DNA of 64,000 bases from Allomyces arbusculus (taxonomy: Eukaryota; Blastocladiomycota; Blastocladiomycetes; Blastocladiales; Blastocladiaceae), in assembly GCA_027604705.1 (NCBI GenBank), contig JADHYV010000007.1, positions 265,005-329,004 on the forward strand. Reading direction: 5' to 3'. This document shows, piece after piece, positions 10,887-21,322 of this stretch (its first letter is position 1; each line of letters opens with the position of its first letter). The notes under the pieces were generated by a model, which made no database searches, was not told where the DNA came from, and worked only from the letters and a program-made list of their open reading frames with translations. The position numbers and the translations under genes were made by a program.

Positions 10887-13368
10887 ATGCCGCGCGCCGA
10901 TCCCAACCCCAACCCGGACCGCGACCGCGCCATCGCCGCGCCGCACGCCCCTCCCTCCGCCCCGCGCAGCCCCACCACCGCCACCGGTTCCGCCGTGCGC
11001 GTCGAGATCGACGACCACCTGCTGTGGGCGTGCGCGGACCTGACCCCCGGGTCCGCCGCCGAACGCCGGTGCCGGTACGTGCATGCCGTCGACATTGACG
11101 CGAAACGCGTCCCACCCCCGGCGCCGCCGCAGGCGCCTGCTGCTGCCGCGGCGGCGGGCCCGACCTGGCACTACGACATAGCCGCGCCGCGCACCGCCGC
11201 GGGGCCCGCCGGATGGCTGACGGCGCCGATCCACGCGGCGGGGAACGCACTGCGCGCATTGTTTGGAGTCGCGCAGAAGGCCGAGGAGGTGATCGAGGCT
11301 GGCGCCGCCGTGGCCAAGGAGAAAGTGAAAGGCGCGGGGGTCGCCGTAGCCGACGGAGCCGCGGAGACGGCCGAACGGGTTGCGCGCGTAGCGGGACGCG
11401 TCGTGCACGGAGTCGAGGATTCGGCGGCACGCGCGGCGCACCAGGTGCAGGACGCGGCGGGCCGGGCTGCGCACGGGGTTCAAGACGCGGCGGGCCGTGC
11501 CGCGCACGGGGTTCAAGACACGGTCCACGGCGCGCAGGATTCGGCGGTGCGTGCCGCGCACCAAGTGCAGGACGCGGTCCATGGCGCGCAAGACGCGGCG
11601 ACCCGTGCCGTCCAGCGCGCCAAGATCAAAGCCGGCCAAGTCGCGCACGGAGCGCGCGACGCGGCCGCACAAGCCGCTCATCACGTCCACGACTCGGCTG
11701 CGCACGCGGTCCACGGCGTCGTCGATTCGGCTTCTGCCGTCGCGCACGGCGCGCACGACGCGGTCGCTGGTGTCGGCCACGCCGCGGCCGGGACTGTCAA
11801 GCACGCCGCGCACCAGGTCGAGGACGCGGCCAGCGCGGTCGCACAGACGGCGCGGTACGCGGCCAAGTCGGCCGCGCACGAGCTTGCAAGCACGGTTCAC
11901 CGGCTGAGGGATCTCGTGGCCTCACTGCCGAACCCGGTCGTCGGCGGCATTGGCGGCGTGCCGCGGTCCGGGTACGACTATGGCGAGTATGAGATCGTCT
12001 ACAAGCGCAAGCACCCCCGCGACCGCGACCACCGTCGCGCCGCGGCCAAGGATTTGAAAGATGCCGAGACACGGCAGCAGGCCGGCGTCGTCGCCCCACA
12101 GGACGTGCTATTGCGGTCGCTCGCCGACAAATTCCGGTCGCAGCAGTCGGCGGTCGATCGGGATCTGCACTACGCGTCGCATGAAGTCAACGCGATTGCC
12201 GACTCAGTCGAGGAGATTGAGAGTTTGCTCGCGCGTGCCGCGCATGGGGTCGCGGCGCTCGGCGACATGGCGCTCGGGCCCGACGGGATCGATCATCGTC
12301 AAAACGGCCTGGCCACGTTGCACGACTACCGCGCCGCCGTCCCCGCCGTCCCCGCCGTCCCCATGGCCCCGCCGGCCCCACCCGCCGCCGTTGCTGCGCC
12401 GCAGCAGCAACCGCACGCCGTCCACCCGCGTCCCGAAGTCATGAGCGCCGTCGCGCCCCTGGCCACCGCGCCGTGGTCCGTGCCATTTGTCCCGTTCCCA
12501 ATCACAGCGGCGTGTGCGGTCCTGCTCGCGCTCGGGTACGCGGCTGCGTCGCGCGCGCTCACACGCAACCGTGAGCGCCTGCGCGTGTGGCATGGCGACG
12601 GGGTGCGCGAGCTCGACAAGTATATCTTGACGTCGGCCGTGGCCATGGAACGCGATCGCGCCATGGGCCAGGCTGGGATCGTGAACGGGGAGGGTGCCGC
12701 AGGGCACGCGGCGCGGGCGCGGTACACGGTCGTTCCTGGTACGTGTTCTCCACCGGTTTGGGTCGTGTGAAAGTGGGCGAGGCTGCAACTAATCAAATCA
12801 TGCCTCCGCACCGGCAGCCAACCTCAAGGCCCTCCTCGGGTCGGCGCTCGCCGTCAAGAACATGAACGCATCAGTGCCCGTGCCGCTCGTGCTGCTCGCG
12901 CTCGTTGAAATATCAGGGCTCACGCAGTGGACGATCCTGCTCGCGATTGCGCTGACCATGGCGCAGTACCTCCAGTACGCCGGGATCGACGACGACGTGC
13001 ATCGGCTCTGCGAGGAGCGCATCATCATGCACGGCCGCCCGGCCGTGCTCGCCAAGCCGCCGGTTCTGGGCATGGAGGACGGTGAGGCCGTGCACGTCGA
13101 GCACCACCCGCCGCCGCACGAGGAGCTCGCCGAGCCGTTTGTGCCGGGCGAGCCCATCGTGCCGGTTGAAGGACGAATGTTTGTCCAGATCAAGGATGGG
13201 GTGTTGCACGAGGTCGAGGAGATGGTGCATGGCGTGGAGCGCGCGCTGCCCGTACGTGTGCGTAGCTGGCACCCGACGACGAGCGGGGTCGGGCGCGCGA
13301 TTAATTGGGGCGTGCAGGCCGTCGAGCTGGGCCTACTGGGACTGCGCGTGTCGGGTATGGCGCAGTGA
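10887..13368 (+). CDS. Membrane protein with apolipoprotein/LEA-like 11-mer repeats
   Basis: There are two exons, 10887-12738 and 12818-13368, giving 800 aa. Residues ~110-340 form a long Ala/His/Gln/Asp-rich helix built from repeated 11-residue units such as DAAGRAAHGVQ and DSAARAAHQVQ, broken by shorter 7-residue units such as DTVHGAQ. This periodicity is that of lipid-surface amphipathic helices (LEA group 3, perilipin/apolipoprotein or synuclein type). A helical linker follows, then a hydrophobic segment near 533-555. After the intron comes a long hydrophobic block (about 636-675) that could be two membrane helices. The intron has a CTAAT branch-like site and restores frame exactly, and it places the last two hydrophobic segments in the same protein. 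I do not recognise the full architecture. A role at a membrane or lipid-droplet surface or in desiccation tolerance is inference from the repeat type only. Confidence 0.75.
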
Positions 13369-13545
13369 TCGTTTTGAGAGTTTGGTTTTCGGTGTTGAGA
13401 GCGCGTCAGAGCACGCGACGAGGTGGAGTTCATGTCGTTTGAGTGGATGCAAACCATAATGTCCCCATGTGCACCTGTTCTTCGTGTCAGGGCATGCTGC
13501 CGCTGCCCTGTTGACGACCCCCTGTTGTCGACCCAAATCAATCAA

Positions 13546-14573
13546 TCAATCATCAAACGGGTAGTTTTCCTCTTCATCGCCCACAAACCCCGCGCCGGCA
13601 CCCCCAAACCCGATGTCGTCGTCGTCCTCGTCGTCAAGAACCATGGCCGCGCGGGCGCGCTTGCGCGAAGGCGGCTTGCTTCCACTCCCCGCGCGCCCCT
13701 TGCCCTTGGACGCCTTACCCGACGTGCTCGACGACGCTCCGCCCGAGGCCCCTGCGGCGGCAACGGTTGTCGCCGCGTCAAACTGCTTGTCGGCTTGCCG
13801 CTCTTCGAGGTACTCGGAGAGGTGCGTGAGGAGGGCTGGGTTGCGGCGCGCGAGGAGCTGGCGGTGGGGTGGAGGGGGGGGGGGAAGGCGGTCAGGGAAT
13901 TTATCGGGGGGGGGGGGGGGGGAAGAAGGTGCAGGAGGCCGAGGGGAAGCGTACTTTGACGTCGTCGGCTGAGACGGTGACTTTGTTGCGGTGCCTAAGG
14001 TGAAGTCGCGGATGCGGGTTTAGCAGCGCGAACTGGGGTGAGACGAGATCGAACGGGCAGCGTACTTGACAAACGCCTCGAGGTCGCGGCCCCACAATTC
14101 TGGTTTTCACAGAACGGCGCGCACCAATCAGTATCGTCATCAACTGCGGTTCCAGTCGAGGGCCAGATGTTACCGAGCTGCGCATGCACGACCTGTGCGA
14201 TCGCGGCTATAGCAGCGGGCGGCACACGCACGTCGAGGTTCGGCTCTACATATTCCCGCCCGCGGTCAGCGCACACAAGTTGCTCACCCTCGTCAAACAT
14301 GATCGACTGACCCTCCGCCTTGCAAATCTGCCCCACGGCATAATGCACCGCCGTCTTGAGCGCGGCCTTCTTGGCATCGGCCGCGGCCTCGGCCGCATCC
14401 AAGTCGTCGTCGGCATTCTCGCGCAAGTCGGAAGCGTTGAGCCCGACGGGGACGGCGGCCGATGCGCGCTTGCTCGAGGACTTGGTGCGGCCGAGCTTGG
14501 CCGCGGTCGTGAAGGAGGCGGCGGCAGGCGGCGGTGGGGCTGCGGCAAAGTCGTCGCCAGAGTCAGAGTCCAT
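13546..14573 (-). CDS. MHF1: CENP-S/MHF1 histone-fold protein
   Basis: CENP-S (MHF1) pairs with CENP-X (MHF2), binding DNA with FANCM/Fml1-type helicases and also at the inner kinetochore. Four exons are rebuilt: 14573-14174, 14099-14066, 13994-13955 and 13857-13546, giving 261 aa. The histone-fold core reads LKTAVHYAVGQICKAEG, then AIAAIAQVVHAQLELWGRDL, EAFVKHRNKVTVSADDVK and LLARRNPALLTHL, matching CENP-S block by block across all three introns. The protein is about twice the length of human CENP-S. There is an acidic Ala-rich N-terminal extension of about 90 residues, and a C-terminal tail with a Lys/Arg-rich stretch followed by an Asp/Glu cluster. The third intron contains a 17-nt homopolymer. 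The start at 14573 begins MDSDSGDDF; an upstream in-frame ATG exists but adds only low-complexity sequence. Confidence 0.9.
13906..13922 (+). repeat. 17-nt poly-G run in an MHF1 intron
   Basis: An uninterrupted G run on the plus strand inside the third intron of the minus-strand MHF1 gene, so it is a C run in the pre-mRNA. A second interrupted G run lies just upstream at about 13873-13884. Confidence 0.9.
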
Positions 14574-15046
14574 GGTGCTAGCGGCGTGAGGTGCGGGGAG
14601 TCGCGGCGTGGGCTGGGGATGTGGCCGTGGTGGTCGCTCGGGGCGCGCCAGCACGGCGTGGGCAGAGTGGAGAGAACGAGGGACTCACTGCTTGATCGCG
14701 ACGCGGTCACGTTAGGTTAGGTTGGCCCCCGCTCTGAACTGGCGCCGCCACCGCCAAGGCCGTCGTGGCAGCGCCGGCCTGCACGACGAAAACGACCTCT
14801 GTCAACCGACCACCGACCACGGTCACTAGCTGCATTGCCGCCCAGTTGCTGCAGGAGGAGAGCCGACTGTGCCTGACCGCTCGACCGCGGTGCCCCGTCG
14901 AATTCGCCAGCTGCAACCGCCCCGCAACCGTGCTCCTTGCTGGCGAGGAGATTGTGTGACTGGATCAACGTTGGCGGGCAGACACTCCCACAACTGGATT
15001 GATCAGCATCAGAAGAGCGCAGTACCGCCACCCGGCCGCGCCCCAC
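14574..15046. other. Divergent promoter region, MHF1/APH1
   Basis: A 473-nt gap between two divergent genes. No open frame with a recognisable product and no RNA gene is visible. It presumably contains both promoters. Confidence 0.5.
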
Positions 15047-16250
15047 ATGACGGCGCTCTCCCTGATCGGCAATGCGCTGATCTCTCTCGGACCCGCCGTC
15101 GTCCTCTTTGCCCTGTTCCTCGCGCGCAGGCCGTCGCTGTTCCTTCTCGCCTTGACCAGGTAATTCGACTCCATCCGGTGCTGTTCTGAGAATGGAATCG
15201 AATATTGACGCATCGTGGTCAATGTCAGCTCGTTTTTCGCGCTCGTCGCTCTCCTCTTCTCGTCGCTCATCTGGTATGCCCTACCCGGTCGCGCCGAGTC
15301 GTTGCAGTTTGGCTACGAGTCTCCCGTCGGGATCCAGGCCGTGGCGATTGTCATCGCCGTCCTGAGCCAGGAGCTCGTGCGGTGGGGGTCGTGGTTCCTG
15401 ATTCGGTACGATCGATTCGCGTCGAGCATGCCAATACGGGGACCGTCAACTCATCATCGGACACGTCTAGCCGCGCCGAGGGCGGGATCATGCTCGCGTC
15501 CGAGTTCCCGAGGTCACCGTTCCATCGATTCAGCATGTCGGCTGGTTCGTAACTACGCGTTGTTCGGGCGGCAATGAGTGATGGGGACCTGATCATTATT
15601 TTTCCGTGTAGCGTTCGGTTACGGCTACGGCCTGTTGATCGTGCTCATCATGCACATCACTCCGCTCATCGAGTCGGCCGGGCCGGGGATCCGACCAGCC
15701 AAGAGTTGTCCGGGCGTACCCGACGTGTTGCTGGCCAGTACGCTCATTTTGCGCTCACGCACGCACTCATGATCGACGGACCACTCACCCAACTGACCCC
15801 ATCGCTAGGTCTGCTGATGATGTTCCAGTTCCTGCACCACATTGCCTGGACCATCCTGCTCTTCCACGGCATGTTCTCGACGGTCCCGCCGCTCACGCTG
15901 CCCGCGTCCGGGTCCACGGCCACGCTCGACCAGGCGGCAGCACCATCCGCGCCCGCTGCCGCTCGTGGCGCGCCGTCACGAGGACCGGGCAAGTGGGCGC
16001 TGGTCGCGTACGTGTTCGTGTCTCATATGGGCGTGTCGATGACGGTACGTTCCGGTTCATGAGTTCGTGGTTGCGCAGAGCGAAATGTTGTTGACTGACA
16101 GCGAACCGTTGATCCCTGTAGTCGCTCACGCAGTCGATGCCGTCGATTGTGGGCTGTATCGTCCCGCTCGTCGTGTCCGGTTTGATCCTCGCCGTGTCGG
16201 GGTATCTGGTGTGGGGGGTCGTGGTCGCGACCGTCAAGAAAGCGTCATGA
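15047..16250 (+). CDS. APH1: APH-1 subunit of gamma-secretase
   Basis: APH-1 is the seven-helix scaffold subunit of gamma-secretase, working with presenilin, nicastrin and PEN-2 in intramembrane proteolysis. Six exons are rebuilt: 15047-15159, 15229-15405, 15471-15544, 15612-15737, 15809-16044 and 16122-16250. They join in frame with GT-AG introns of 65-77 nt to give 284 aa, the normal family length. Recognition rests on the N-terminus (MTALSLIGNALISLGPAVVL), the SSFFALVALLFSSLIWY helix, the LQFGYESPVGIQAVAIV and LSQELVRWGSWF blocks, and a helix-4 GxxxG at G124/G128. Two membrane histidines characteristic of APH-1 are present: H173/H174 in FQFLHHIAWTIL and H236 in VFVSHMGVSMT. A loop of about 30 Ala/Pro/Ser residues is inserted before the H236 helix. 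No partner subunit gene lies in this window. Function as a protease subunit is inferred from family. Confidence 0.9.
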
Positions 16251-16333
16251 AATCGCGTCTATTTCATTTCATTCTCTTTATTCCTCGCGCGGGTTCGCGA
16301 CGAGAACGAGCGGGTATCTTGACTTGTGCACTT

Positions 16334-16885
16334 TTACAAACTCGCCTCGCTCATCCGCGGCCTCCTCGCGTCCTCCTCCCACCTCGCGCCCTCGCGCCTC
16401 GCCGCTGGCCGCACCTCGAGCAACGGGCTCCCCCTCCCGCTCCCCGGCGTGTACGCCGGTAGCGGCGCATTCGCGCCAACATCAAACGGCTCATCGCTCC
16501 TTGCGCGTTCCACGGTCAAAACCACATGGCCCGGATGCCGCACCGCGTGCCAACCCCACGCGCGCCGCTGCGCGTGCGACATGATTTCGGCTGCGGGCGA
16601 CGCCATTGGTTTCACGACCGCGGACCGCGCGCCGCCCGAGGTGGGGCTGGTTTTGGGCGCGAGGGACGGGAACCGGCGCGCGAACCACGGTGAGTGGTAG
16701 AGGACCTGGAACGCAAAGTAGGCCATGACCAGTGCGACCGCGCCGAGGTAGAACAGGATCGTCAGTTGCGAGGTGGAGGTGGTCGGGGCGTCGGGCGCCG
16801 CGAGCGCAGGGGACGTGTCGGACGGGGGCGGGTCGGGTGTCGTGGCGGGCGTGGTGGAAGGTGCAGGCAGGATCCGGTCGGACAT
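16334..16885 (-). CDS. Small single-pass membrane protein, unknown
   Basis: An uninterrupted frame of 183 aa starting at MSDRILPAP; an upstream in-frame ATG at 17020 would add 45 low-complexity residues. The first ~50 residues are Pro/Ser/Thr-rich. One strong hydrophobic segment follows (LTILFYLGAVALVMAYFAF, about residues 54-73), then an aromatic/basic patch (LYHSPWFARRF) and a mixed tail. It is convergent with APH1, with an 83-nt gap. I do not recognise a family. GC3-rich codon use and the clear membrane helix support coding; the function is unknown. Confidence 0.55.
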   Translation of the reverse strand: MSDRILPAPSTTPATTPDPPPSDTSPALAAPDAPTTSTSQLTILFYLGAVALVMAYFAFQVLYHSPWFARRFPSLAPKTSPTSGGARSAVVKPMASPAAEIMSHAQRRAWGWHAVRHPGHVVLTVERARSDEPFDVGANAPLPAYTPGSGRGSPLLEVRPAARREGARWEEDARRPRMSEASL

Positions 16886-18499
16886 GATCGCGGCTCGGGT
16901 GGGAGACGGGGACGGGGACGGAGTCTCGCGGGTCTGCGGGATCGCGACGTGTCGAAGTCGATCAAGTACTGTTCTAAGCGTCGGTGCAGCCGTGTGCGCG
17001 AGAGCGAGGCAAGGGTCCAAGCTGAGGTCGCGCTGGTCGAATGATGGGCAGGAAAGAGACTGGTACGCTCGCCCAGGACCGCGGACCTGGACCTATGGCA
17101 ACGGCGAGCGAGACGGAGAACGTAGCTACGTAATGAGCCATCATTGTCCTCGCGCCATGGTGCCACGGCCGCAGGCTGCATGGCCGAGCTTTCGATCTGC
17201 CGCCGGGCATGCAAATGCTGCCGAGGAAAAGACGCGAAGAAGACGCGCTTCAAAATATCTGATCCCTTGCGGTAACCATTGTTTCTTTCGTGCTGGTCAT
17301 CAACGATGGCGCCATGGACGCGGCAAAAGTCCTTCAACTCATCCTCCCGCCCAGCACACGCGCATGCGTGCTGGTGGCCCTGTTTGGGTGCGCGAGCCTT
17401 GTGCATCTATTTATTGTCGACCGGAACCGGCCGGGAGCCGAAGGCTGGTGGTGGCCAACAGGAATAAATACGAACACGCAATCCATGTCGTGGTTGGACA
17501 GGGCCCCCGCCTTCTCCATCGTCTCGCTCTCGGCGGCCAAGCCGACAAGAGATGCGTGCGCGGGCACAGTGGCGCGGCGCCGAGTCTGGTCAGCGTGCAC
17601 GGACGCCACCGCGCAGCGACGCCATTTCGAGAACAAGGAGCGCCAACCAGGCGCGCGCATCGCAGAGAAGAGGGCTGATCAAGGCGTCCCGGCGCCATCC
17701 CATGATGCATGCTCAAGTCGATTCAGACAGCCAGGATGGGAGGTTCGATCACGAGCTGCAGACCTTGACCATGAGCAACAGGGTATCGAATCTTGAACGG
17801 CAAGACGGTTGTGTCCGTTCTCGCCTTCACGGCGCGCAGAGCGTGTGCAGCTCTCCCACACATTTGGTTGAATATTTTCTTCTTTCTGCTCCTTATGGTC
17901 GCTATCAACGAGCCTGGCCGTTGGGACTCCGTTTTCGCAGTGATTCATGTTATGGTCAAGGTGGTGACGCCGTGATAATGGCGGTTGAAATGAGGGCCGG
18001 AACTTGTAAGAGGTTCTTGAGCAGAGAATCCATTCAGGTGGCCAGGAAAGAGGTATTGATTCTGCTTCAAAAGGCAAGCTCAAGTAAATATGTATGAGCT
18101 CCGACCGTCTGTTTCGCATTTTTGACTGGGCTGGAAGGTCATCGCGTAACAGCAGCGAGAGCTGCGGCGGGGATAGCGTTTTGATGCTTCCGCCCTCGGA
18201 TCGTTGACGCGTGCGTCTGGTCAGACTGAGATGTTGCGTCTGGCGCCGCGGAGGAGCCGCGTAATATATTCGCAGTCTTATCGAAGCGAGCAGTGCACTC
18301 TCGGAAGCATTTGATATTTTTTACAAAGCGAGTCATATTGTGCAGTTGTGTTCCGCGATGACATTGCCGATTTCCGCCACGGCTGGCCCTGATGTCCTGA
18401 AGGCGGCTATCGCAGACTTGTTCCCCAGACCAAGCAGAGCAAGGGCCATGGCGCAAGCAGCGCGGCGCACGATTTTGCTACACAAAGCACCAAATCGAA
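16886..18499. other. Gene-poor region, no firm gene
   Basis: Composition becomes less GC-rich from about 17200 onward. A frame at 17314-17796 (plus) begins with a plausible hydrophobic helix (ACVLVALFGCASLVHLFIVD) but then becomes low-information sequence and has no match I can name. A 60-residue frame at 17793-17975 also contains a hydrophobic stretch. Neither is convincing. The stretch after 18150 is the 3' flank of the decayed ligase gene. Confidence 0.4.
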
Positions 18500-19565
18500 G
18501 CCATGGATCAGTTTGAGAGGGACACCGCCCGAACTTATTCGCACTGGTGCGCTTGAAATTGGCATGGTGACCATGGCGTTGTGTGGGAGAGCGTCAATGA
18601 ATACGACTCCACCCACCAGGTACTTGTACGGCGCCAGTTCCTGCGCGGCCGCAACAGTGATCGCCTTGACCAGCGCCTGCTGCGCGACCGCGTCGGCGAG
18701 CATCGCTTTCGACCGCGGAACGACCGCGTCGCACGGCAGCTGCTGCTCATCGATGATGGGCACGAACACAACGACCACGTCGAGCACGTCGTGGATCTTG
18801 ATAATATCGGCTTCGATTCAGTCGGCGGGACCTGCAGGGTAAATTTGCATTATGGTCAGTGCTCTCGTCCTTCTCCACCCGACCTCGGCTGTCGAAAATG
18901 TACCTGGTTCCCACTCACGCGAAACATTTTCTTGCACGGGTCCACGACGGCCAGGCATCCACCAGGTCGCCCGTGCGGAAATACGACTGGCCGTTGGTCG
19001 TAGTGACAGCGGCCTTGGACTCGCTCGGCCGTTGGTAGAAGCCCTTCTCGCCAAATTGCAGCCCTAATTTATCGACCAGACCGTGCGCGAGCCCAAGCGC
19101 CCCCTTGAGCAGCTCGCCGTATGTTAGGCGGCGTCGATCCGGGTCCGTAGCTTGTGTAAGAAAGACGGCGCTCGGGTCGCGCGTGCGAAGTTGAGCAACG
19201 AGCTGGCGAGCGACCGTTCCGTTACGTGCATACGCGGCAGTCAACAGAGCGGCTATCCTCCCATCAACCCAGTCCACGTCATGCCCCACCGTGGTACTGC
19301 CCGGAATTGTCCGAGAGGAGAAAGTTGATTCGCGGTCGCGCCAAACAAAGAAATTTTCCAATTATTCTCCTGTCCCCTCACTATCAGACACTTGCTCTTT
19401 GACCCAGAGCCAAATAAGAACAGGAAAGACAACGAAAATAACAAAACCAATGCCGATAAGCCCCTTTCGGTTTTTGGAGGAGCGTTGAGCGCTTGGGGCT
19501 GGCAGTAGACCCGTCGCAGTGTCGGTTCGCTCAACGTCGTGGGTGCTTGAACTTGTCGCTGTCAT
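18500..19565 (-). pseudogene. Decayed acyl-CoA/4-coumarate-CoA-ligase-like gene, copy A
   Basis: This is a remnant of an ANL-superfamily (AMP-forming) ligase with an N-terminal membrane anchor. In order on the minus strand: an anchor segment (KNRKGLIGIGFVIFVVFPVL, near 19470); a probable intron; an N-terminal ligase block (RDPSAVFLTQATDPDRRR and LTYGELLKGALGLAHGLVDK, 19080-19190); then a jump directly to the hinge region (EKGFYQRPSESK, SYFRTGDLV near 18960-19050). After another intron comes the C-terminal domain (ADIIKIHDVLDVVVVFVPI, ELAPYKYLVGGVVFIDALP). The roughly 300 residues that should hold the Thr/Ser-Gly-rich P-loop and the adenylate-binding core are missing, and the start of the C-terminal domain needs a one-base frame change. 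A functional enzyme is therefore unlikely. The exact ends are uncertain. Confidence 0.7.
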
Positions 19566-19690
19566 CGCCGTCGAGGGTCTGCCAGGAGCCGGGGCGCTCT
19601 TGTCAATCACAGCACTGGGACCGCATTGGTATCAAGTGACCCATACTACTTCGTGTTGATGTCTTGGTCGTTGCGGAGCAAGCAACGGGA

Positions 19691-19779
19691 GGGTTGCGTG
19701 TGTCGAAGGGAGAGAATCGGCAGAGCAGCCAATCACTGAGGGTTGAGCGTGTCGAAGGGAGAATCAGGGCGGCCAATCA
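19691..19779. repeat. Direct repeat of about 40-45 nt with CCAAT words
   Basis: Two imperfect copies of a unit reading GGGTTG-GTGTCGAAGGGAGA-AATC, each ending in GCCAATCA, lie upstream of copy A. The CCAAT words could be old promoter elements of that gene. This is a sequence-level observation only. Confidence 0.65.
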
Positions 19780-20169
19780 AGACTATTTAAAAACTTCGCA
19801 CGGCAATGACGCTCTGTGTAGCTTCACCATCTTCACTTCACTTGGCAATGAACCGCAATGATGCCAAGACCGCAGAAACGAACCGCATTCCATTCTAGCT
19901 GACCTGCAGGGTGTGTGCGGTGCACTCTCCCCTGGTTGCACGTTTGTTCTTTCGAGCTTGTGACGAGCAAAACCACGTTTACGATGCAGGACGTGGTACA
20001 CGTTGTGACGCCGATGGTGCCGGTCATCAGTGGCAGCCAGCATCGATATGTTTCATATGCCCATTGGCCGTGCTGCCGTGATGATCACCATTCGCCCAAC
20101 AAACTGAAGTGCGTGCGGCCGACTGTTGTACAAGCAGGAACAACAGCAGCATTTATAGTGGCAGAGACA

Positions 20170-21322
20170 ATTAGCGCTGTTGGTGTCAGATGCAGCAACA
20201 CTTTGACGCTTCCACAGCCCGTTGGTGCTTGCGCGGCGGCAATTCCTGTGCAACCGCGTCGATGATGATTTTAATGAGTGATTGCTGCGGGACCAGGTCA
20301 GCCAGCATCGCTTTCGATCACAGCACGACCATGGTGCACGGCTGGTGCTGCTCATCGGCGATGGGGACGGGAACGACGAATATGTCGAACACGTCCTAGA
20401 TCTTGAGAAATTCGGCCTCTATTTCGGCCGGCAGGACCTGGACGGGAGCGTGGCCAGTGCGCCCGATCTTCCTCCCAGAAAAGACCTGTCGAAACGCGTG
20501 CTTGGTTCCCGCTCACACTTAACAGTTCCTTGCACCAGACACAATCGCCGGGCACTGGTCCGCGTCCACGACCGCCATGTCGCCCGTGCGGGAACACGTT
20601 TTGTCGTTGATCATAATGAACGCGTCCTTGGTCTCTTCCAGTCGCTGAAAGTAGCTGCTGGTCTCCAACACGACACTGGGTCTCCATATGGCAAGCTCAC
20701 AAGGGCCGGTCATGCCATTCTTGTTGATCTCATGCTGCTCGTGCATCTCGGGATCCAGGAAAAGAGCCCCAAATCCTGACAAGAGCGATCCGACGGTGCC
20801 AGGGCACCCCACCTGGCCACAATCCAAATTGGTATCGTGATCGCAACGGTGTTGGTCAAACCGTAACCCTGAATGACGGGAACTGATTCTTGAGACTTGG
20901 CGACGTGTATTTATCCCGACACACGCATTTGAGCGTCTTGTCGCAGTGGCACGTCCATCCCCCCCCCCCCCCCCACCCTCCCCCCAATCCGGCGTCGATT
21001 GAGCCTCGATCGAGTGAACCCACTTCGCGATAGACTGTACTGACGTTGCCTGGCTGCTGCTGACCGCTTCTTGCTTACGCAAATAGAATCGCGCGAACCG
21101 CCAAACGAATATAAGAATTTACTCCACCTTCCCCTCGCGGTCAAACACTTGCTTGCCTTTGACCCATAGCCAAACAAACACAGGGAAGACCACGAGCACA
21201 ACGAGACCAATGCCGATAAGCTTCTTGCGGTTTTTGAAGGGGCCTTGCGAGACTGGGGCGGGCAGCAGACCCGTCGTCGTGTCGTTTGGCTCGGTGTCAC
21301 GGCATGAACTTGTTGAAACCAT
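20170..21322 (-). pseudogene. Decayed acyl-CoA-ligase-like gene, copy B
   Basis: This is a tandem paralogue of copy A in the same orientation. The anchor exon is clearly related (TTTGLLPAP, KNRKKLIGIGLVVLVVFPVF at 21160-21320). The next exon aligns weakly (ATSVQSIAKWVHSIEA against STTVGHDVDWVDGRIA). After a 16-nt poly-C run it retains more of the hinge side than copy A: GTVGSLLSGFGALFLDPE, GPCELAIWRPSVVLETSSYF, TCSRTGDMAVVDADQ. The C-terminal domain follows (LPAEIEAEFLKI, DIFVVPVPIADEQHQPC) with at least two in-frame stops, one after FLKI and one after TMVVL. The catalytic core is absent here too. The shared anchor and layout show that duplication preceded most of the divergence. Confidence 0.7.
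20959..20974 (+). repeat. 16-nt poly-C run
   Basis: An uninterrupted C run on the plus strand, inside the copy-B pseudogene region. It is the third long G/C homopolymer in the window's interior. Confidence 0.9.

Noticed and set aside
17314-17796. Frame with one hydrophobic helix in the gene-poor island
   Set aside because: After the helix the sequence is uninformative, and no splice model or family supports it. It is kept only as a note in the region entry.
10887-18499. A co-regulated gene cluster or novel multi-gene system around APH1
   Set aside because: Neighbours (repeat-helix protein, MHF1, a small membrane protein) show no functional link, and adjacency in a compact eukaryotic genome is weak evidence.
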